Source: Streptomyces hirsutus
GTDB lineage: Bacteria > Actinomycetota > Actinomycetes > Streptomycetales > Streptomycetaceae
Direction of reading: 5' to 3'
Length of the DNA stretch: 46,626 nt
Assembly (NCBI RefSeq): GCF_001418415.1
Contig: NZ_LIQT01000065.1
Span: 1-46,626, forward strand
The position numbers and the translations under genes were made by a program. Positions within the stretch are counted from its first letter, which is position 1. Each line of letters starts with the position of its first letter. Under the pieces are notes generated by a model. That model was not told where the DNA came from and did not search any database. It worked only from the letters and a program-made list of their open reading frames with translations. Of this stretch, positions 1 through 8,045 are shown piece by piece.

Positions 1-129
1 GTGGGGGGCGGTGGCCCCGTCTGTCCCACGGCTGACGCATGCGGGAAGGACGGGGCAGGGCGGCGGACATGCGCGGGGCGGGACGGCCCCGGGCGGCCGG
101 CGCTCACGCGAACGGGCGGGGCGGTCCCT

Positions 130-163
130 GCGGGGCTTGTGCCGTACGGCGCGACAGCCCCGC
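130..163 (-). terminator. Hairpin terminator downstream of the first PhyH-like gene
   Basis: GCGGGGCT (130-137) and AGCCCCGC (156-163) form a perfect 8-bp outer stem, with an inner GCC/GGC pairing around GTAC. It begins 9 bp beyond the stop codon of the leftward dioxygenase gene, which suits an intrinsic terminator. No clear U-tract follows, as is common in Streptomyces. The rest of bases 1-129 is GC-rich with no gene I can support. Confidence 0.55.
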
Positions 164-171
164 CCGGCGGG

Positions 172-993
172 TCACTTGCGGTAGCGGTCTCCGTGCCGGC
201 TGACTAGCTGCTCGTCGAGGTAGGCGACGGACTCGGGGGCCATGTCGGCGGTCGGTACCGGCTCGGGGATGAAGGTCCCGTACGGGTCGCTGCCGCGCAC
301 CAGAGTGGCGGTGTCGGTGGTGCCCTCCTCCCGCTTGAAGGGCTTCATGTAGCGGACGGCGATGCCGATGCGCCGCTCGTCGCTGTGGCTCGGCCCCGAG
401 CCGTGGAAGATGAACTGGTGGTGCAGCGAGAACTGCCCGGGCCGGAGCTGGATCAGCGTGGCGTCGTTCTCGTCCACCTCGACGGCGATCTCCTGCCCCT
501 GGGAGAGCATGTTGGAGCCGTCGCTGTTGAAGGTGTGCTCGGCCTCCTTGGTGTGGGTGCCGGCGACCACCTTCAGGCAGCCGTTCTCCACCATGCTGGG
601 CGCCAGCGCGATCCAGGCGGTGATGATCTCCCCGCCCTTCGGGATGCTGGAGAACGGGGCGTCCTGGTGCCAGGCCACATATCCGGGGTGGTGCGGGTTC
701 TTGATGAAGAAGGAGGAGCCCCAGCAGTAGAGGTCGGGGCCGAGAAGGCTCTCGACCACGTCCAGCACGGGCTCCAGCCGGATCAGCTCGTTGACCCAGG
801 GGAGCACCAGGTGGGCCTTCGAGCGCAGGATGGCTGAGCCGCGTTCGCCGTATTCGGCCTCGAACGCCTCCAGCTTCGCACGGTAGGAATCCGCCTGATC
901 GGCCGTCATGGCATCCAGCGGGAACAGGAAGCCGTTCCGGCGGTAATCGTCGACCTGGCCCGGGGACAGGGCCCCGGTCGTCGCTGTGGTCAT
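172..993 (-). CDS. Phytanoyl-CoA dioxygenase (PhyH) family Fe(II)/2-oxoglutarate oxygenase, copy 1
   Basis: A 273-residue cytoplasmic oxygenase of the PhyH family, which hydroxylates small acids or CoA esters using Fe(II), O2 and 2-oxoglutarate. The HxD iron motif is seen in WHQDAPF (His109, Asp111), the distal histidine probably in FHGSGPS (His197), and the 2-oxoglutarate arginine in the RRIGIAVRY segment. The ATG at 993 follows an AGAGAGG ribosome binding site; the frame stays open to 1104 but that upstream part reads through short tandem repeats. It lies downstream of an SDR gene in the same direction, so the pair is probably one operon. A close paralogue is at 21819-22634. The substrate is not deducible; co-occurrence with SDR and FAH genes suggests an acid intermediate of the surrounding pathway (inference). 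Confidence 0.88.
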   Translation of the reverse strand: MTTATTGALSPGQVDDYRRNGFLFPLDAMTADQADSYRAKLEAFEAEYGERGSAILRSKAHLVLPWVNELIRLEPVLDVVESLLGPDLYCWGSSFFIKNPHHPGYVAWHQDAPFSSIPKGGEIITAWIALAPSMVENGCLKVVAGTHTKEAEHTFNSDGSNMLSQGQEIAVEVDENDATLIQLRPGQFSLHHQFIFHGSGPSHSDERRIGIAVRYMKPFKREEGTTDTATLVRGSDPYGTFIPEPVPTADMAPESVAYLDEQLVSRHGDRYRK

Positions 994-1040
994 GGAACAC
1001 ACCTCTCTCTGGTGGGGTTCTGGCCGTGCCGAAGGGACCC

Positions 1041-1145
1041 GCCCGGGTCGACGGGCGGTGAAGCCGCCCTCGACGGGCCGGGTGGACGGACGGTGAAACC
1101 GCATGCGACCGCCCGGGTCAACGGGCCGTGAAGCCGCCGTCGATC
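1041..1145. repeat. Three tandem imperfect 35-bp repeats at the 3' end of the SDR gene
   Basis: Units start at 1041, 1076 and 1111. The shared core is ACGGnCGGTGAARCCGC, at 1051, 1086 and 1121. The third unit covers the last codons and stop of the SDR gene, encoding the family ending DGGFTAR; the first still encodes a ghost VEGGFTAR. The repeats therefore look like duplicated copies of the gene's own 3' end, decayed between the two genes of the operon. Confidence 0.75.
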
Positions 1146-1879
1146 GGCAGGGTCACGCCGGTGATGTACGAGGCGGCGTCCGAGGCGAGGAACGCGATAC
1201 CGTTCGCGACCTCCTCGGGCTCGGCGAACCTGCCGCCGAGGAGCCGGTCCCGCAGGCGTTCCTGCGGCTGCGGGATGCCCCGGTCGGCGATCCGTGTGGT
1301 CATCGTCAGTCCGGGACAGACTGCGTTGACCCGCAGACCGCGGTCCGCGAACTCGGCGGCCAACTGCCGGGTGAAGCCCAGCAGTCCTGACTTGGTGGTG
1401 GCGTAGCCCAGCGCCGCCGGGTTGGCGGCCAGAGCGTGTGTCGACGAGACGTTCACGACCGACCCGCCGCGCGGTGCCGCGAGCAGCGCAGGCAGCAGTG
1501 CCCGGGTGAGCAGGTAGGCACTGGTGAGGTTGCGGGCGAGGTCCCGGTCCCACTGTTCCGGGTCCAGGTCCTGGATCGAACGCCGGCTGTTGACCCCGAC
1601 GTTGTTGACCAGTCCCTTGATCACGATCCCGGACTCGTCCACCGCCCGGGGGATCCGCTCTACGTCGGACCGGTCGGTGAGGTCGGCCTCGACAACGGTG
1701 CAGGCGGCACCCGAACCGGCCAGACGTGCGGCGAGTTCGGTCAGACCGTCGGCGTCGATGTCGATGGCCAGGACGTGCGCACCGAGTCCGCCGAGCACCT
1801 CGGCGGTCGCGGCGCCGATTCCGGCGGCGGCTCCCGTGACGACGACTCCCAGGCCGTCGAATCCGGACTTTTCCAGCAT
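1118..1879 (-). CDS. Short-chain dehydrogenase/reductase (SDR), copy 1
   Basis: A 253-residue classical SDR, an NAD(P)-dependent oxidoreductase acting on an alcohol or ketone. The cofactor motif is TGAAAGIG near residue 15, the fold motif is NNVGVN, and the active site shows a serine in the VNVSS strand and Tyr-x3-Lys in YATTKSG. The C-terminus ends in the usual DGGFTAR. I start it at the ATG at 1879 because GGGGGTG lies just upstream and the protein then matches the start of its paralogue at 13021. It leads a leftward unit with the PhyH gene and diverges from the FAH gene at 2234. Two palindromic sites (1964-1983, 2126-2145) lie between the divergent genes. The substrate is unknown. Confidence 0.9.
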   Translation of the reverse strand: MLEKSGFDGLGVVVTGAAAGIGAATAEVLGGLGAHVLAIDIDADGLTELAARLAGSGAACTVVEADLTDRSDVERIPRAVDESGIVIKGLVNNVGVNSRRSIQDLDPEQWDRDLARNLTSAYLLTRALLPALLAAPRGGSVVNVSSTHALAANPAALGYATTKSGLLGFTRQLAAEFADRGLRVNAVCPGLTMTTRIADRGIPQPQERLRDRLLGGRFAEPEEVANGIAFLASDAASYITGVTLPIDGGFTAR

Positions 1880-1963
1880 GCGGTCACCCCCTTGGAAGGA
1901 AGGACGGGCAAAGGTCGGTCGATGCGGTCGACGCGGCTCGCATCGACCCGACAAGAAATCCAG

Positions 1964-1983
1964 TCATCCGCTTCTCCGAATGA
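1964..1983. promoter_or_regulatory. 20-bp palindromic operator, site 1
   Basis: TCATCCG-CTTCTC-CGAATGA, with 6 of 7 arm positions complementary. It lies 85 bp upstream of the SDR start in the divergent SDR/FAH promoter region. The same 7-6-7 architecture recurs at 2126, 12978, 22649 and 22688, always upstream of catabolic genes, so I infer a shared operator, perhaps for the GntR protein encoded at 12026-12760. Confidence 0.6.
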
Positions 1984-2125
1984 ATCAGCTGCAACGTACA
2001 TGGCTCCCCGCGGTCGCACCAGAGGCGTGCAGCAACCTTTTCAAGGGCCTTCCAGCCCTTTTCTGTCGACCAAAAGGACCTCGACAGCACCATTGCGCCC
2101 CCTGCCGACCGGCCCTATCCTCCAG

Positions 2126-2145
2126 TCATCCTGATCAGCGGATGA
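2126..2145. promoter_or_regulatory. 20-bp palindromic operator, site 2
   Basis: TCATCCT-GATCAG-CGGATGA, with the outer six bases of each arm perfectly complementary. It lies 89 bp upstream of the FAH-family gene at 2234, in the same intergenic region as site 1. The two sites are 162 bp apart centre to centre, an arrangement that could allow looping or independent control of the divergent genes (inference). Confidence 0.6.
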
Positions 2146-2233
2146 ATCTTCAGAGCTTCGGTCGCACCCCCGCCCTGCGGCCGCCTCACCGCCGGAGCCG
2201 ACCGTTCAAGGGTCGGAAGAGAAGGAGGCGCAG

Positions 2234-3097
2234 ATGCGTCTTGGAGTCTTCGACGGGAACCGCCTCGCGGTCTCGACGGACACGGAAGTCATCGATGTGA
2301 CGGACCTGGTCCCGGGCCCCGACACACCACAGGGCCCGCTGCAACGGCTGTTGGAGCAGGACCTCGGTCACGTCCTTGCCGCCCCGGAGGCACTGCGCGA
2401 CTCCCCCCGGATCGACCCGGAGAAGGTGGCCTGGTCCGCCCCCCTGCCCCGGCCGCACAAGATCATCGGCGCGCCGGCCAACTACCGGGCGCACGTGGCC
2501 GAGATGAACAACCCGAACACCATCGCCGAGTGGGGTCTGTTCCTGAAGGCCGCGTCCTCCGTCATCGGCCCGGACGAACTCGTCAGGCTCCCCTACAGCG
2601 ACGTGCGCACCGACCAGGAGGCCGAACTCGGAGTCGTCATCGGCAGGCGGGCCCGCAACGTGAGCCGGGAGGAGGCACTCGACTACGTCTTCGGCTACAC
2701 CTGTGTCCTGGACATCACCATCCGCTCGACCGAGGACCGTTCCACCCGCAAGTCCTTTGACACCTTCACTCCGATCGGCCCGTTCGTCGTCACCAGGGAC
2801 GAGGTCGGCGACCCCGACGACCTGGAACTGCGCTGCTGGGTCAACGACGAGTCGCGTCAGCACAGCCGGACCTCCCTGATGATCTACAGTGTGCCGCGGC
2901 TTATCGAGTACGCCAGTTCCGTGATGACCCTCATGCCCGGCGACGTCATCGCCACCGGCACCCCGGAAGGCGTGGGCCCACTGGCCGACGGCGACCGCAT
3001 CGCCATGGAGGTCGAGAAGGTCGGACGCCTGGAGGTGGGCGTGACCGCCGACGGCGCACTCCCGTACGTCTCCCGCCTGGGCCGCGGCACGAACTGA
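2234..3097 (+). CDS. Fumarylacetoacetate hydrolase (FAH) family protein, copy 1
   Basis: 287 residues. The FAH fold acts on 2-oxo or 1,3-diketo acids, hydrolysing C-C bonds (fumarylpyruvate, fumarylacetoacetate) or hydrating or decarboxylating intermediates. An N-terminal half-domain is followed by the core from KIIGAPANYRAH. The metal-site acidic residues are visible in EAELGVVIG and in the aspartate of VLDIT, followed by the glycine-rich GDVIATGTPEGVGP near the C-terminus. A GAAGGAGG ribosome binding site precedes the ATG. It diverges from the SDR gene across a region with two palindromic operators. A paralogue is at 13849-14703. In a gentisate route this family supplies fumarylpyruvate hydrolase; which copy has that role cannot be told here. 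Confidence 0.88.
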   Translation: MRLGVFDGNRLAVSTDTEVIDVTDLVPGPDTPQGPLQRLLEQDLGHVLAAPEALRDSPRIDPEKVAWSAPLPRPHKIIGAPANYRAHVAEMNNPNTIAEWGLFLKAASSVIGPDELVRLPYSDVRTDQEAELGVVIGRRARNVSREEALDYVFGYTCVLDITIRSTEDRSTRKSFDTFTPIGPFVVTRDEVGDPDDLELRCWVNDESRQHSRTSLMIYSVPRLIEYASSVMTLMPGDVIATGTPEGVGPLADGDRIAMEVEKVGRLEVGVTADGALPYVSRLGRGTN

Positions 3098-3213
3098 TTC
3101 CCCGGGGCCGGGGCCCCGCCACGAGCGGCCAGGGAGCCGTGACGCCGCGGCGGGCACCGGCCCGGGAAGCCGGCCGCCGCAACTGTCAATCCCCTCGGAT
3201 AGTGGAGACCTTC

Positions 3214-4134
3214 CTATGCAGCCAGCTCCTCGGTGAGGGCGGCTCGGTAGTCGTGTTCGTAGTCGATTGGGCTTTTGAACCCGCACACGCTGTGTAGCCG
3301 ACGCGTGTTGTAGAAGTCGGTGATCCAGGTCGCGATCCTGATCCGGGCCTCGGTGCGGGTAGTGAAGGTGTGCCGGTGGACGTACTCGACCTTCAAGACG
3401 CTGTTGAACGCCTCGCTGACGGCGTTGTCGAAGCAGGAGCCGACGCGTCCCATGGACCGGAAGACGCCCAGCCTGCGGCAGGCCCGGCGGAACCTCCGTG
3501 AGGTGTATTCGCTGCCGCGGTTGCCGTGGAAGATCACGCCACGGACGTCCCCGCTGCGGGTCGCGGCGGCCATGTGCAGCGCGGCGACGACCAGGTCGGC
3601 GTCGTGGCGGGCGCCCATCGCGTAGCCCAGCAGGCGCCGAGAGAACAGGTCGATGACCGTGGCCAGATACAGCTTGCCCTCTCCGGTGACGATCTCCGTC
3701 ATGTCCCCGCACCAGACCAGGTCGGGCTCCTCGGCGGTGAAGTCGCGGTGCACGAAGTCCGGGCTCGCCGGCCGTTTCCCAGGCCGGGTCAGCCCGCTCC
3801 GCCTGCGGACCTTGCGGGCGACGAGGCCGAGCTCGGCCATGAGCTTTGCGATGGTGTTCACCGAGACCCGCCAGCCCTGACGCACCAGCGCGATCCAGAT
3901 CTTCGGAGATCCGTAGGTGCCGCCGGACTTGGTGAATTCCTCCGTAACCGCTTAGGCCAGCTGTTGGCGGCGTACTTCCCTGCCGGTGGGTTCGCGGTTG
4001 CGGTGCTTGTAGAACCACGACTCGCTCACGCCCAAGGCGTGGCAGGCGACGCGGTGCGGGATGCCGTGCTCGGTCCTGAGGTCGCTGATCGCCCCGACGA
4101 CGGCCGCCGGGTCCCCCACGGCTACTTCACCCAC
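3214..4134 (-). pseudogene. IS3-family transposase orfB, broken by an internal stop
   Basis: The reading frame runs from HGIPHRVACHALGVSESWFY through the DDE catalytic domain to the terminal TEELAA, as in IS3-family integrases. A TAA at 3952-3954 interrupts it where relatives usually have Glu-Ala (LAEAIREEF-type), so one substitution explains it. The first catalytic Asp (WCGDMTEI) and the Glu (DNAVSEAFNS) are present. The second Asp of the usual HSDRGSEY motif reads HGNRGSEY, so Asp is replaced by Asn. A stop plus a lost catalytic residue make it inactive. Confidence 0.8.
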
Positions 4135-4214
4135 AGGACCATGCAGCGTTTGAGGACTTCACGCTCCATCGCCAGCTCCTTGTTGTCCCGCTTGAGCTGA
4201 GCATTTTCCCGTGT
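4122..4214 (-). pseudogene. C-terminal fragment of IS3-family orfA
   Basis: Only the last 30 or so codons remain. They read ENAQLKRDNKEL then EREVLKRCMVLWVK, the leucine-zipper-like tail and end of IS3 orfA proteins, overlapping the start of the orfB frame as usual for programmed frameshifting. The helix-turn-helix half is missing, so the element was cut here. Confidence 0.7.
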
Positions 4215-4265
4215 CGGTGTCACTGCCACGAGCGCACCGGAATGGCTGATTCCGAGTCGCCGGGT

Positions 4266-4280
4266 TTCACCTGTTGGCAT
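4266..4280. promoter_or_regulatory. Possible IclR-type operator upstream of the hydrolase-monooxygenase operon
   Basis: CACCTGTTGGCA (4268-4279) matches the core CACCTGGTGGCA of the palindrome at 9239-9253 with one mismatch, and lies about 80 bp before the GTG start of the hydrolase gene. It is the weakest of three copies, since its left arm is not conserved. It sits in the 145-bp stretch between the IS3 remnant and the operon, which otherwise shows only a ribosome binding site. Confidence 0.4.
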
Positions 4281-4359
4281 CTCGCGGTGGGCGATCTCAC
4301 GCACTTGCCTCAAGACTGGCCGACGCTCCACGAGACGTCCACCAGCGAAGGAGGGGGCA

Positions 4360-5361
4360 GTGGCTCTGACCGAAGAGCAGGAGATCAAGGTCCCAGGACT
4401 GCTCAGCCGGTTCGTCCGGCTGCAGTCGGGTGTGAAGGCGCACTATTCGACCTCGGGTGAGGCCGGTCCGGCTGTCGTGCTGCTGCACGGCGGCATCCCC
4501 GGCTCATCGGGCTCCGCGGGTTTTCGCTACATGGCTCCGTTCCTCGGCGCGCAGGGCTTCCGCGTATATTGCCCCGATTTCCCCGGGTTCGGCCTGACCG
4601 AGGATCCAGGTCGCTTCTACGCCTACGGGCAGGGCGGACAGGTCGATTACCTGCAGGACTTCGTCAACGCGGTCGCGCTGGACACGTTCTGCCTGGGCGG
4701 CAACTCGATGGGCTGCCAGACAAGCGTCAACTACGTCGTGGCGCACCCCGAGCGAGTGGAGCGGTTCGCCGTCATCGCCGGCATGATCGGCGACCTGGTC
4801 ACCCGCGACGAGATGCGTGCCGTCGACAACCGCGCCAAGCAGGGCCCGCTGCCCGGCAGCGGCGGAACCTACGACGGCTCCGAGACCATGATGCGCGCCA
4901 TGATCGAGTCCATGGTCGTCGACCGGTCCGGTGTCACCGACGAGCTCGTCAGCATGCGCACCGCGGCCGCCAACCGCAACCGCGACTACTACGACCTCAA
5001 CATGGGCCGGGTGCTGCGGCCCACCGACCCGAACGAGCTGATCCGGCTCACCACCAAGGGGCGCCTGGACAAGGCGACGATCCCGGGCATCGCGATGTTC
5101 GGCGACAGGGACGTCCTGTACGCCGTCGAGGCGGCGCACCTTCAGGAGGACGCCCTGCCGAACGTCCAGTTCTTCTACCCCGAGAACACCGGTCACCAGG
5201 GGCAGACCGACCGCCCGGAACTGCACCACCAGGTGTTCCTGGAGTTCTTCCGCGACGGCAAGGTCTCCTGGGAGACCGCCCGGGCCGCGGGCATCTCCAC
5301 GCGCCGCCCACCGAACCCTGATCTCGTCGGCATCCCGACGGATGCCCCCTTCACCAGCTGA
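4360..5361 (+). CDS. Alpha/beta hydrolase, meta-cleavage product (C-C bond) hydrolase-like
   Basis: 333 residues. The fold and context resemble BphD/HsaD-type hydrolases, which split ring-opened 2-hydroxy-6-oxo dienoates into hydroxypentadienoate and an acid. The oxyanion region is LLHGGIPG, the nucleophile is Ser116 in GGNSMG, the acid lies in MFGDRD (Asp249 or Asp251), and the base is His279 in NTGHQGQ. The GTG at 4360 follows GAAGGAGGG at good spacing. It is first in an operon with the flavin monooxygenase, an exporter-type MFS protein and the flavin reductase. A matching extradiol dioxygenase is at 22733-23593. About 50 extra C-terminal residues, including RRPPNPD, lie beyond the usual fold. 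Confidence 0.82.
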   Translation: MALTEEQEIKVPGLLSRFVRLQSGVKAHYSTSGEAGPAVVLLHGGIPGSSGSAGFRYMAPFLGAQGFRVYCPDFPGFGLTEDPGRFYAYGQGGQVDYLQDFVNAVALDTFCLGGNSMGCQTSVNYVVAHPERVERFAVIAGMIGDLVTRDEMRAVDNRAKQGPLPGSGGTYDGSETMMRAMIESMVVDRSGVTDELVSMRTAAANRNRDYYDLNMGRVLRPTDPNELIRLTTKGRLDKATIPGIAMFGDRDVLYAVEAAHLQEDALPNVQFFYPENTGHQGQTDRPELHHQVFLEFFRDGKVSWETARAAGISTRRPPNPDLVGIPTDAPFTS

Positions 5362-5446
5362 TTCACGAAGCGATCGGAACCTGCTCCATCAGCGCGGATC
5401 AGCCCAGACCAGCACTGATGAGCCATCGACCACCAAGGAGACCTTC

Positions 5447-6694
5447 ATGACCGCACCGACCGGAGCCGCTGTTCGTGCGCACCACCGCACCTCGCTGGTC
5501 GACCGGGCCCGGGAGATCGCTCCCGTCGTCGCGAAGTACGCGGCCGACAACGACGCCCATCGTGTGGTGGCCGACGAGGCCGTCCAGGCCATGGTCGACT
5601 GCGGACTCACGCGAGCCCTCCAGCCGGCCCGGTACGGCGGCGAGGAGGCGCACCCGGTCGAGTTCGTCGAGGCCGTCATCGAGGTCGCCAAGTCCTGCAC
5701 GTCGACCGGCTGGGTTCTGATGCTGCTCGGCGTGCACAACTGGGAGGTCTCGCACATGACCGAGCAGCTGCAGGACGAGCTGTTCGGTGACGACCCGACG
5801 ACCCTGCTGTCCTCCTCGTACGCGCCCCACGGCACCGCCACCCCCGTCGAGGGCGGCTACATCCTCAACGGTTCGTGGAAGTCCTCCTCGGGCGTCACCC
5901 ACGCGTCGTGGGTCATCCTCGGCGCCAGCGTGGAGGTCGACGGCAAGCCGCTCATGCACAACTTCGTCGTGCCGCTGGCCGAGGGACGGATCATCGACGA
6001 CTGGTTCGTGCTGGGCATGCGGGGGACCGGGTCCCGTTCCGTCGAGCTCGACCAGGTCTTCGTCCCCGCGCACCGGGCGCTCGACCGCCAGATTCTGCTG
6101 GCCCAGGCCGGTCCCGGTCTGAAGAAGAACGACGGCCCGCTGTACCGCGTGCCACAGGGCTACCTCTACAACCTCGTCGCCGGCGCGCCCGCGCTGGGCG
6201 CGGGCTGGGCGTTCTACGAGGAGTACGTCGACCAGCTGAAGAAGTTCACGCGCCGCTTCGACAACGCGAAGCTGAGCGAGGACCGGGTCGAGCTGCTGCG
6301 TACGAACGACGTGCGGGTGCGCCTCGACGACCAGCAGAAGGTCGCCCTGCGGATCCTCGATGAGGGCTACCGGCTCGCCGAACTGGGCCAGGTGCCGGGC
6401 GACCTCGAGGCCGCGCGGGGGATCTACGACGCCGCACGCACCGCCGAAGCTGCGCTGTACGTCGCCCAGCAGCTGATGCCCACCATGTCGGCGCGGGTGG
6501 TGCACGAGCTGAACCCGTTGTCGCGGCTGTACCGGGATCTGATCGTGGCCCGTCAGCACTTCACCCAGAACACCGACTTCGCGGCCGCCACCGCGGCCAA
6601 CCTCGAGATGGGCAACCCGGCGGCCGCCACCTTCCTGCTCAGCGAAGCCGAGCGCACCGCGGCGGTCGACCGTTCGAAGCGGCTCTATGGCTGA
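5447..6694 (+). CDS. Flavin-dependent monooxygenase, acyl-CoA dehydrogenase fold (HsaA-like oxygenase component)
   Basis: 415 residues. It belongs to the acyl-CoA-dehydrogenase-like group D flavin monooxygenases (HsaA, HpaB-type C2), which use reduced FMN or FAD from a partner reductase to hydroxylate a phenolic ring. Order: helical N-terminal domain, a beta domain containing GSWKSSSGVTHASW and GTGSRSVELDQVFVP, and a C-terminal helical bundle. The ATG at 5447 follows AAGGAG; the in-frame upstream codons are unlike the family. The reductase two genes downstream supports a two-component system. The stop overlaps the MFS start by 8 bp. The acyl-CoA dehydrogenase name applies only to the fold. 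Confidence 0.85.
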   Translation: MTAPTGAAVRAHHRTSLVDRAREIAPVVAKYAADNDAHRVVADEAVQAMVDCGLTRALQPARYGGEEAHPVEFVEAVIEVAKSCTSTGWVLMLLGVHNWEVSHMTEQLQDELFGDDPTTLLSSSYAPHGTATPVEGGYILNGSWKSSSGVTHASWVILGASVEVDGKPLMHNFVVPLAEGRIIDDWFVLGMRGTGSRSVELDQVFVPAHRALDRQILLAQAGPGLKKNDGPLYRVPQGYLYNLVAGAPALGAGWAFYEEYVDQLKKFTRRFDNAKLSEDRVELLRTNDVRVRLDDQQKVALRILDEGYRLAELGQVPGDLEAARGIYDAARTAEAALYVAQQLMPTMSARVVHELNPLSRLYRDLIVARQHFTQNTDFAAATAANLEMGNPAAATFLLSEAERTAAVDRSKRLYG

Positions 6695-8045
6695 CCCTGC
6701 CAAGGCAGGCCCGGCTCGTGGGGACTCCCTGGCGTCGGCGCTGAGGCACCGCCCCTTCGTGCAGTTCTGGCTGGGGGCCTTCCTGGCCAGCGCGGGCGGC
6801 TGGTTCCAGTCGCTGGCGGTACCGTTCGTCCTCCTCCAGCTCACCGGGAGCGCCTTCTGGGTCGGTCTCGCGACCGCGGCGCAGTTCGTCCCGATCATGG
6901 TGCTGGGTCCGTGGGCGGGCGTGGCGGCCGACCGGCTGGACCGCCGCCGGCTGGTCATGGTCACGCAGCTGGCCCGTTCGCTGGTGGCGCTGGCCATGTG
7001 CGTGTGCTGGTGGTCGGGCCGGCACGACCCGCTGCTGCTCGTGGGCCTCGCGGTGCTGACGGGGTGCGCCCAGGGCATCTCGATGCCGAGCTGGCAGGCG
7101 CTGGTCAACGACTACGTGCCGCGTGAGGCGCTCGACTCGGCCGCGTCGCTGAACACCATCCAGTTCAACCTCGCCCGCTCGCTGGGCCCTGCCGTGGCGG
7201 GTCTGGTGCTGTTTTGGGTGGGCCCGGCGGCCGCCTTCTTCGTCAGCTTCGTGATGGTGCTCGTGGTCGTGGTGGTCCTGCTGGTCACCGAACCGGTCAA
7301 CCCACAGCCGCGACGAGCCTGCAAGGATCGCGTCGCGGACGGTGGTTTCCGTGAGGCGTTGCGCTACACCTGGGGCTCCCCGGGGGTGATGACGGCCCTG
7401 ACGGTCGTCTTCCTGGTGGGCAGCCTCGGCATGCCGGTCTTCCAACACGTGATCACCTTCGCGGAACAGGTGTTCGACTCCGGTGCGCTCGGCGTGGCCC
7501 TCCTCAACCTGGGTCTCGGTGCCGGAACCCTGGCGGGTGTGCCCGTGCTGGGCGGAATGCTGCGGATCATGAGGCGTTCGACCGTCGTGGCGATCGCGAT
7601 GTGCGGCTACGGCATCGCCTTCGCCGTCTTCGGGCTGGCCCCCAGCCTCCTGACCGCGACCCTCGCCACCGTCGGTGTCGGTGTCTTCTTCCTTCTCGCC
7701 CTGTCCGTCGCACAGAACACGATACAGATGCTGGTCGCCGACCGGGTGCGCGGACGGGTGCTGTCCATCAACGTCATCGTCTACACCGGCTCCGTCTCCC
7801 TGGGGGCCGCCGTCCAGGGCGGGATCGGGGACTGGCTCGGTCTGAGGGCGACCGTGCTCGGTGCCGCCGCGCTCCTCGTCCTGGCCGCCGCCCTCCTGGC
7901 CGTGGGCTCCCATCGCCTGAGCCTGCGCCACCTCAACGGCTCCAGGGACGAGTCGTACGTCTCCGTCACGCCGGAGCCGGCTTCCTCCAGCGCCTCCTCA
8001 GGCGCTTCGACCGCTCACGAAAGGACAAGAACCGATGCCTCCTGA
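6687..8045 (+). CDS. MFS transporter, EntS/MFS_3-type
   Basis: 452 residues with about 12 hydrophobic membrane segments, for example PFVQFWLGAFLASAGGWFQS near residue 25 and a long run of Val and Leu near residue 190. The cytoplasmic loop motif GVAADRLDRRR after the second segment is typical of the MFS_3 (enterobactin exporter-like) subfamily. It overlaps the oxygenase upstream by 8 bp and the reductase downstream by 11 bp, so it is translationally coupled between two subunits of one enzyme. It may export a toxic intermediate or import the substrate. The hydrophilic, Ser- and Thr-rich C-terminal 35 residues look disordered. Confidence 0.85.
   Translation: MADPAKAGPARGDSLASALRHRPFVQFWLGAFLASAGGWFQSLAVPFVLLQLTGSAFWVGLATAAQFVPIMVLGPWAGVAADRLDRRRLVMVTQLARSLVALAMCVCWWSGRHDPLLLVGLAVLTGCAQGISMPSWQALVNDYVPREALDSAASLNTIQFNLARSLGPAVAGLVLFWVGPAAAFFVSFVMVLVVVVVLLVTEPVNPQPRRACKDRVADGGFREALRYTWGSPGVMTALTVVFLVGSLGMPVFQHVITFAEQVFDSGALGVALLNLGLGAGTLAGVPVLGGMLRIMRRSTVVAIAMCGYGIAFAVFGLAPSLLTATLATVGVGVFFLLALSVAQNTIQMLVADRVRGRVLSINVIVYTGSVSLGAAVQGGIGDWLGLRATVLGAAALLVLAAALLAVGSHRLSLRHLNGSRDESYVSVTPEPASSSASSGASTAHERTRTDAS

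Larger units (their letters stand above)
3184..4214 (-). mobile_element. Truncated IS3-family insertion sequence remnant
   Basis: It holds the C-terminal tail of orfA and a broken orfB on the minus strand. The transposase-3' end is probably the TGTCAATCCCC at 3184, typical of an IS3 end just beyond the orfB stop. No matching inverted repeat is visible on the other side. Recognisable orfA sequence stops at about 4214, where unrelated DNA leading to the hydrolase operon begins, so the left end has been deleted. Boundaries are approximate. Confidence 0.7.

Noticed and set aside
3100..3183. GC-rich inverted sequences after FAH copy 1 as a terminator
   Set aside because: Several overlapping imperfect pairings are possible but none gives a clean stem; left out of the features.
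5447..6694. Acyl-CoA dehydrogenase of fatty acid oxidation
   Set aside because: The fold is shared, but the partner flavin reductase and the C-C hydrolase in the same operon fit a two-component monooxygenase better.
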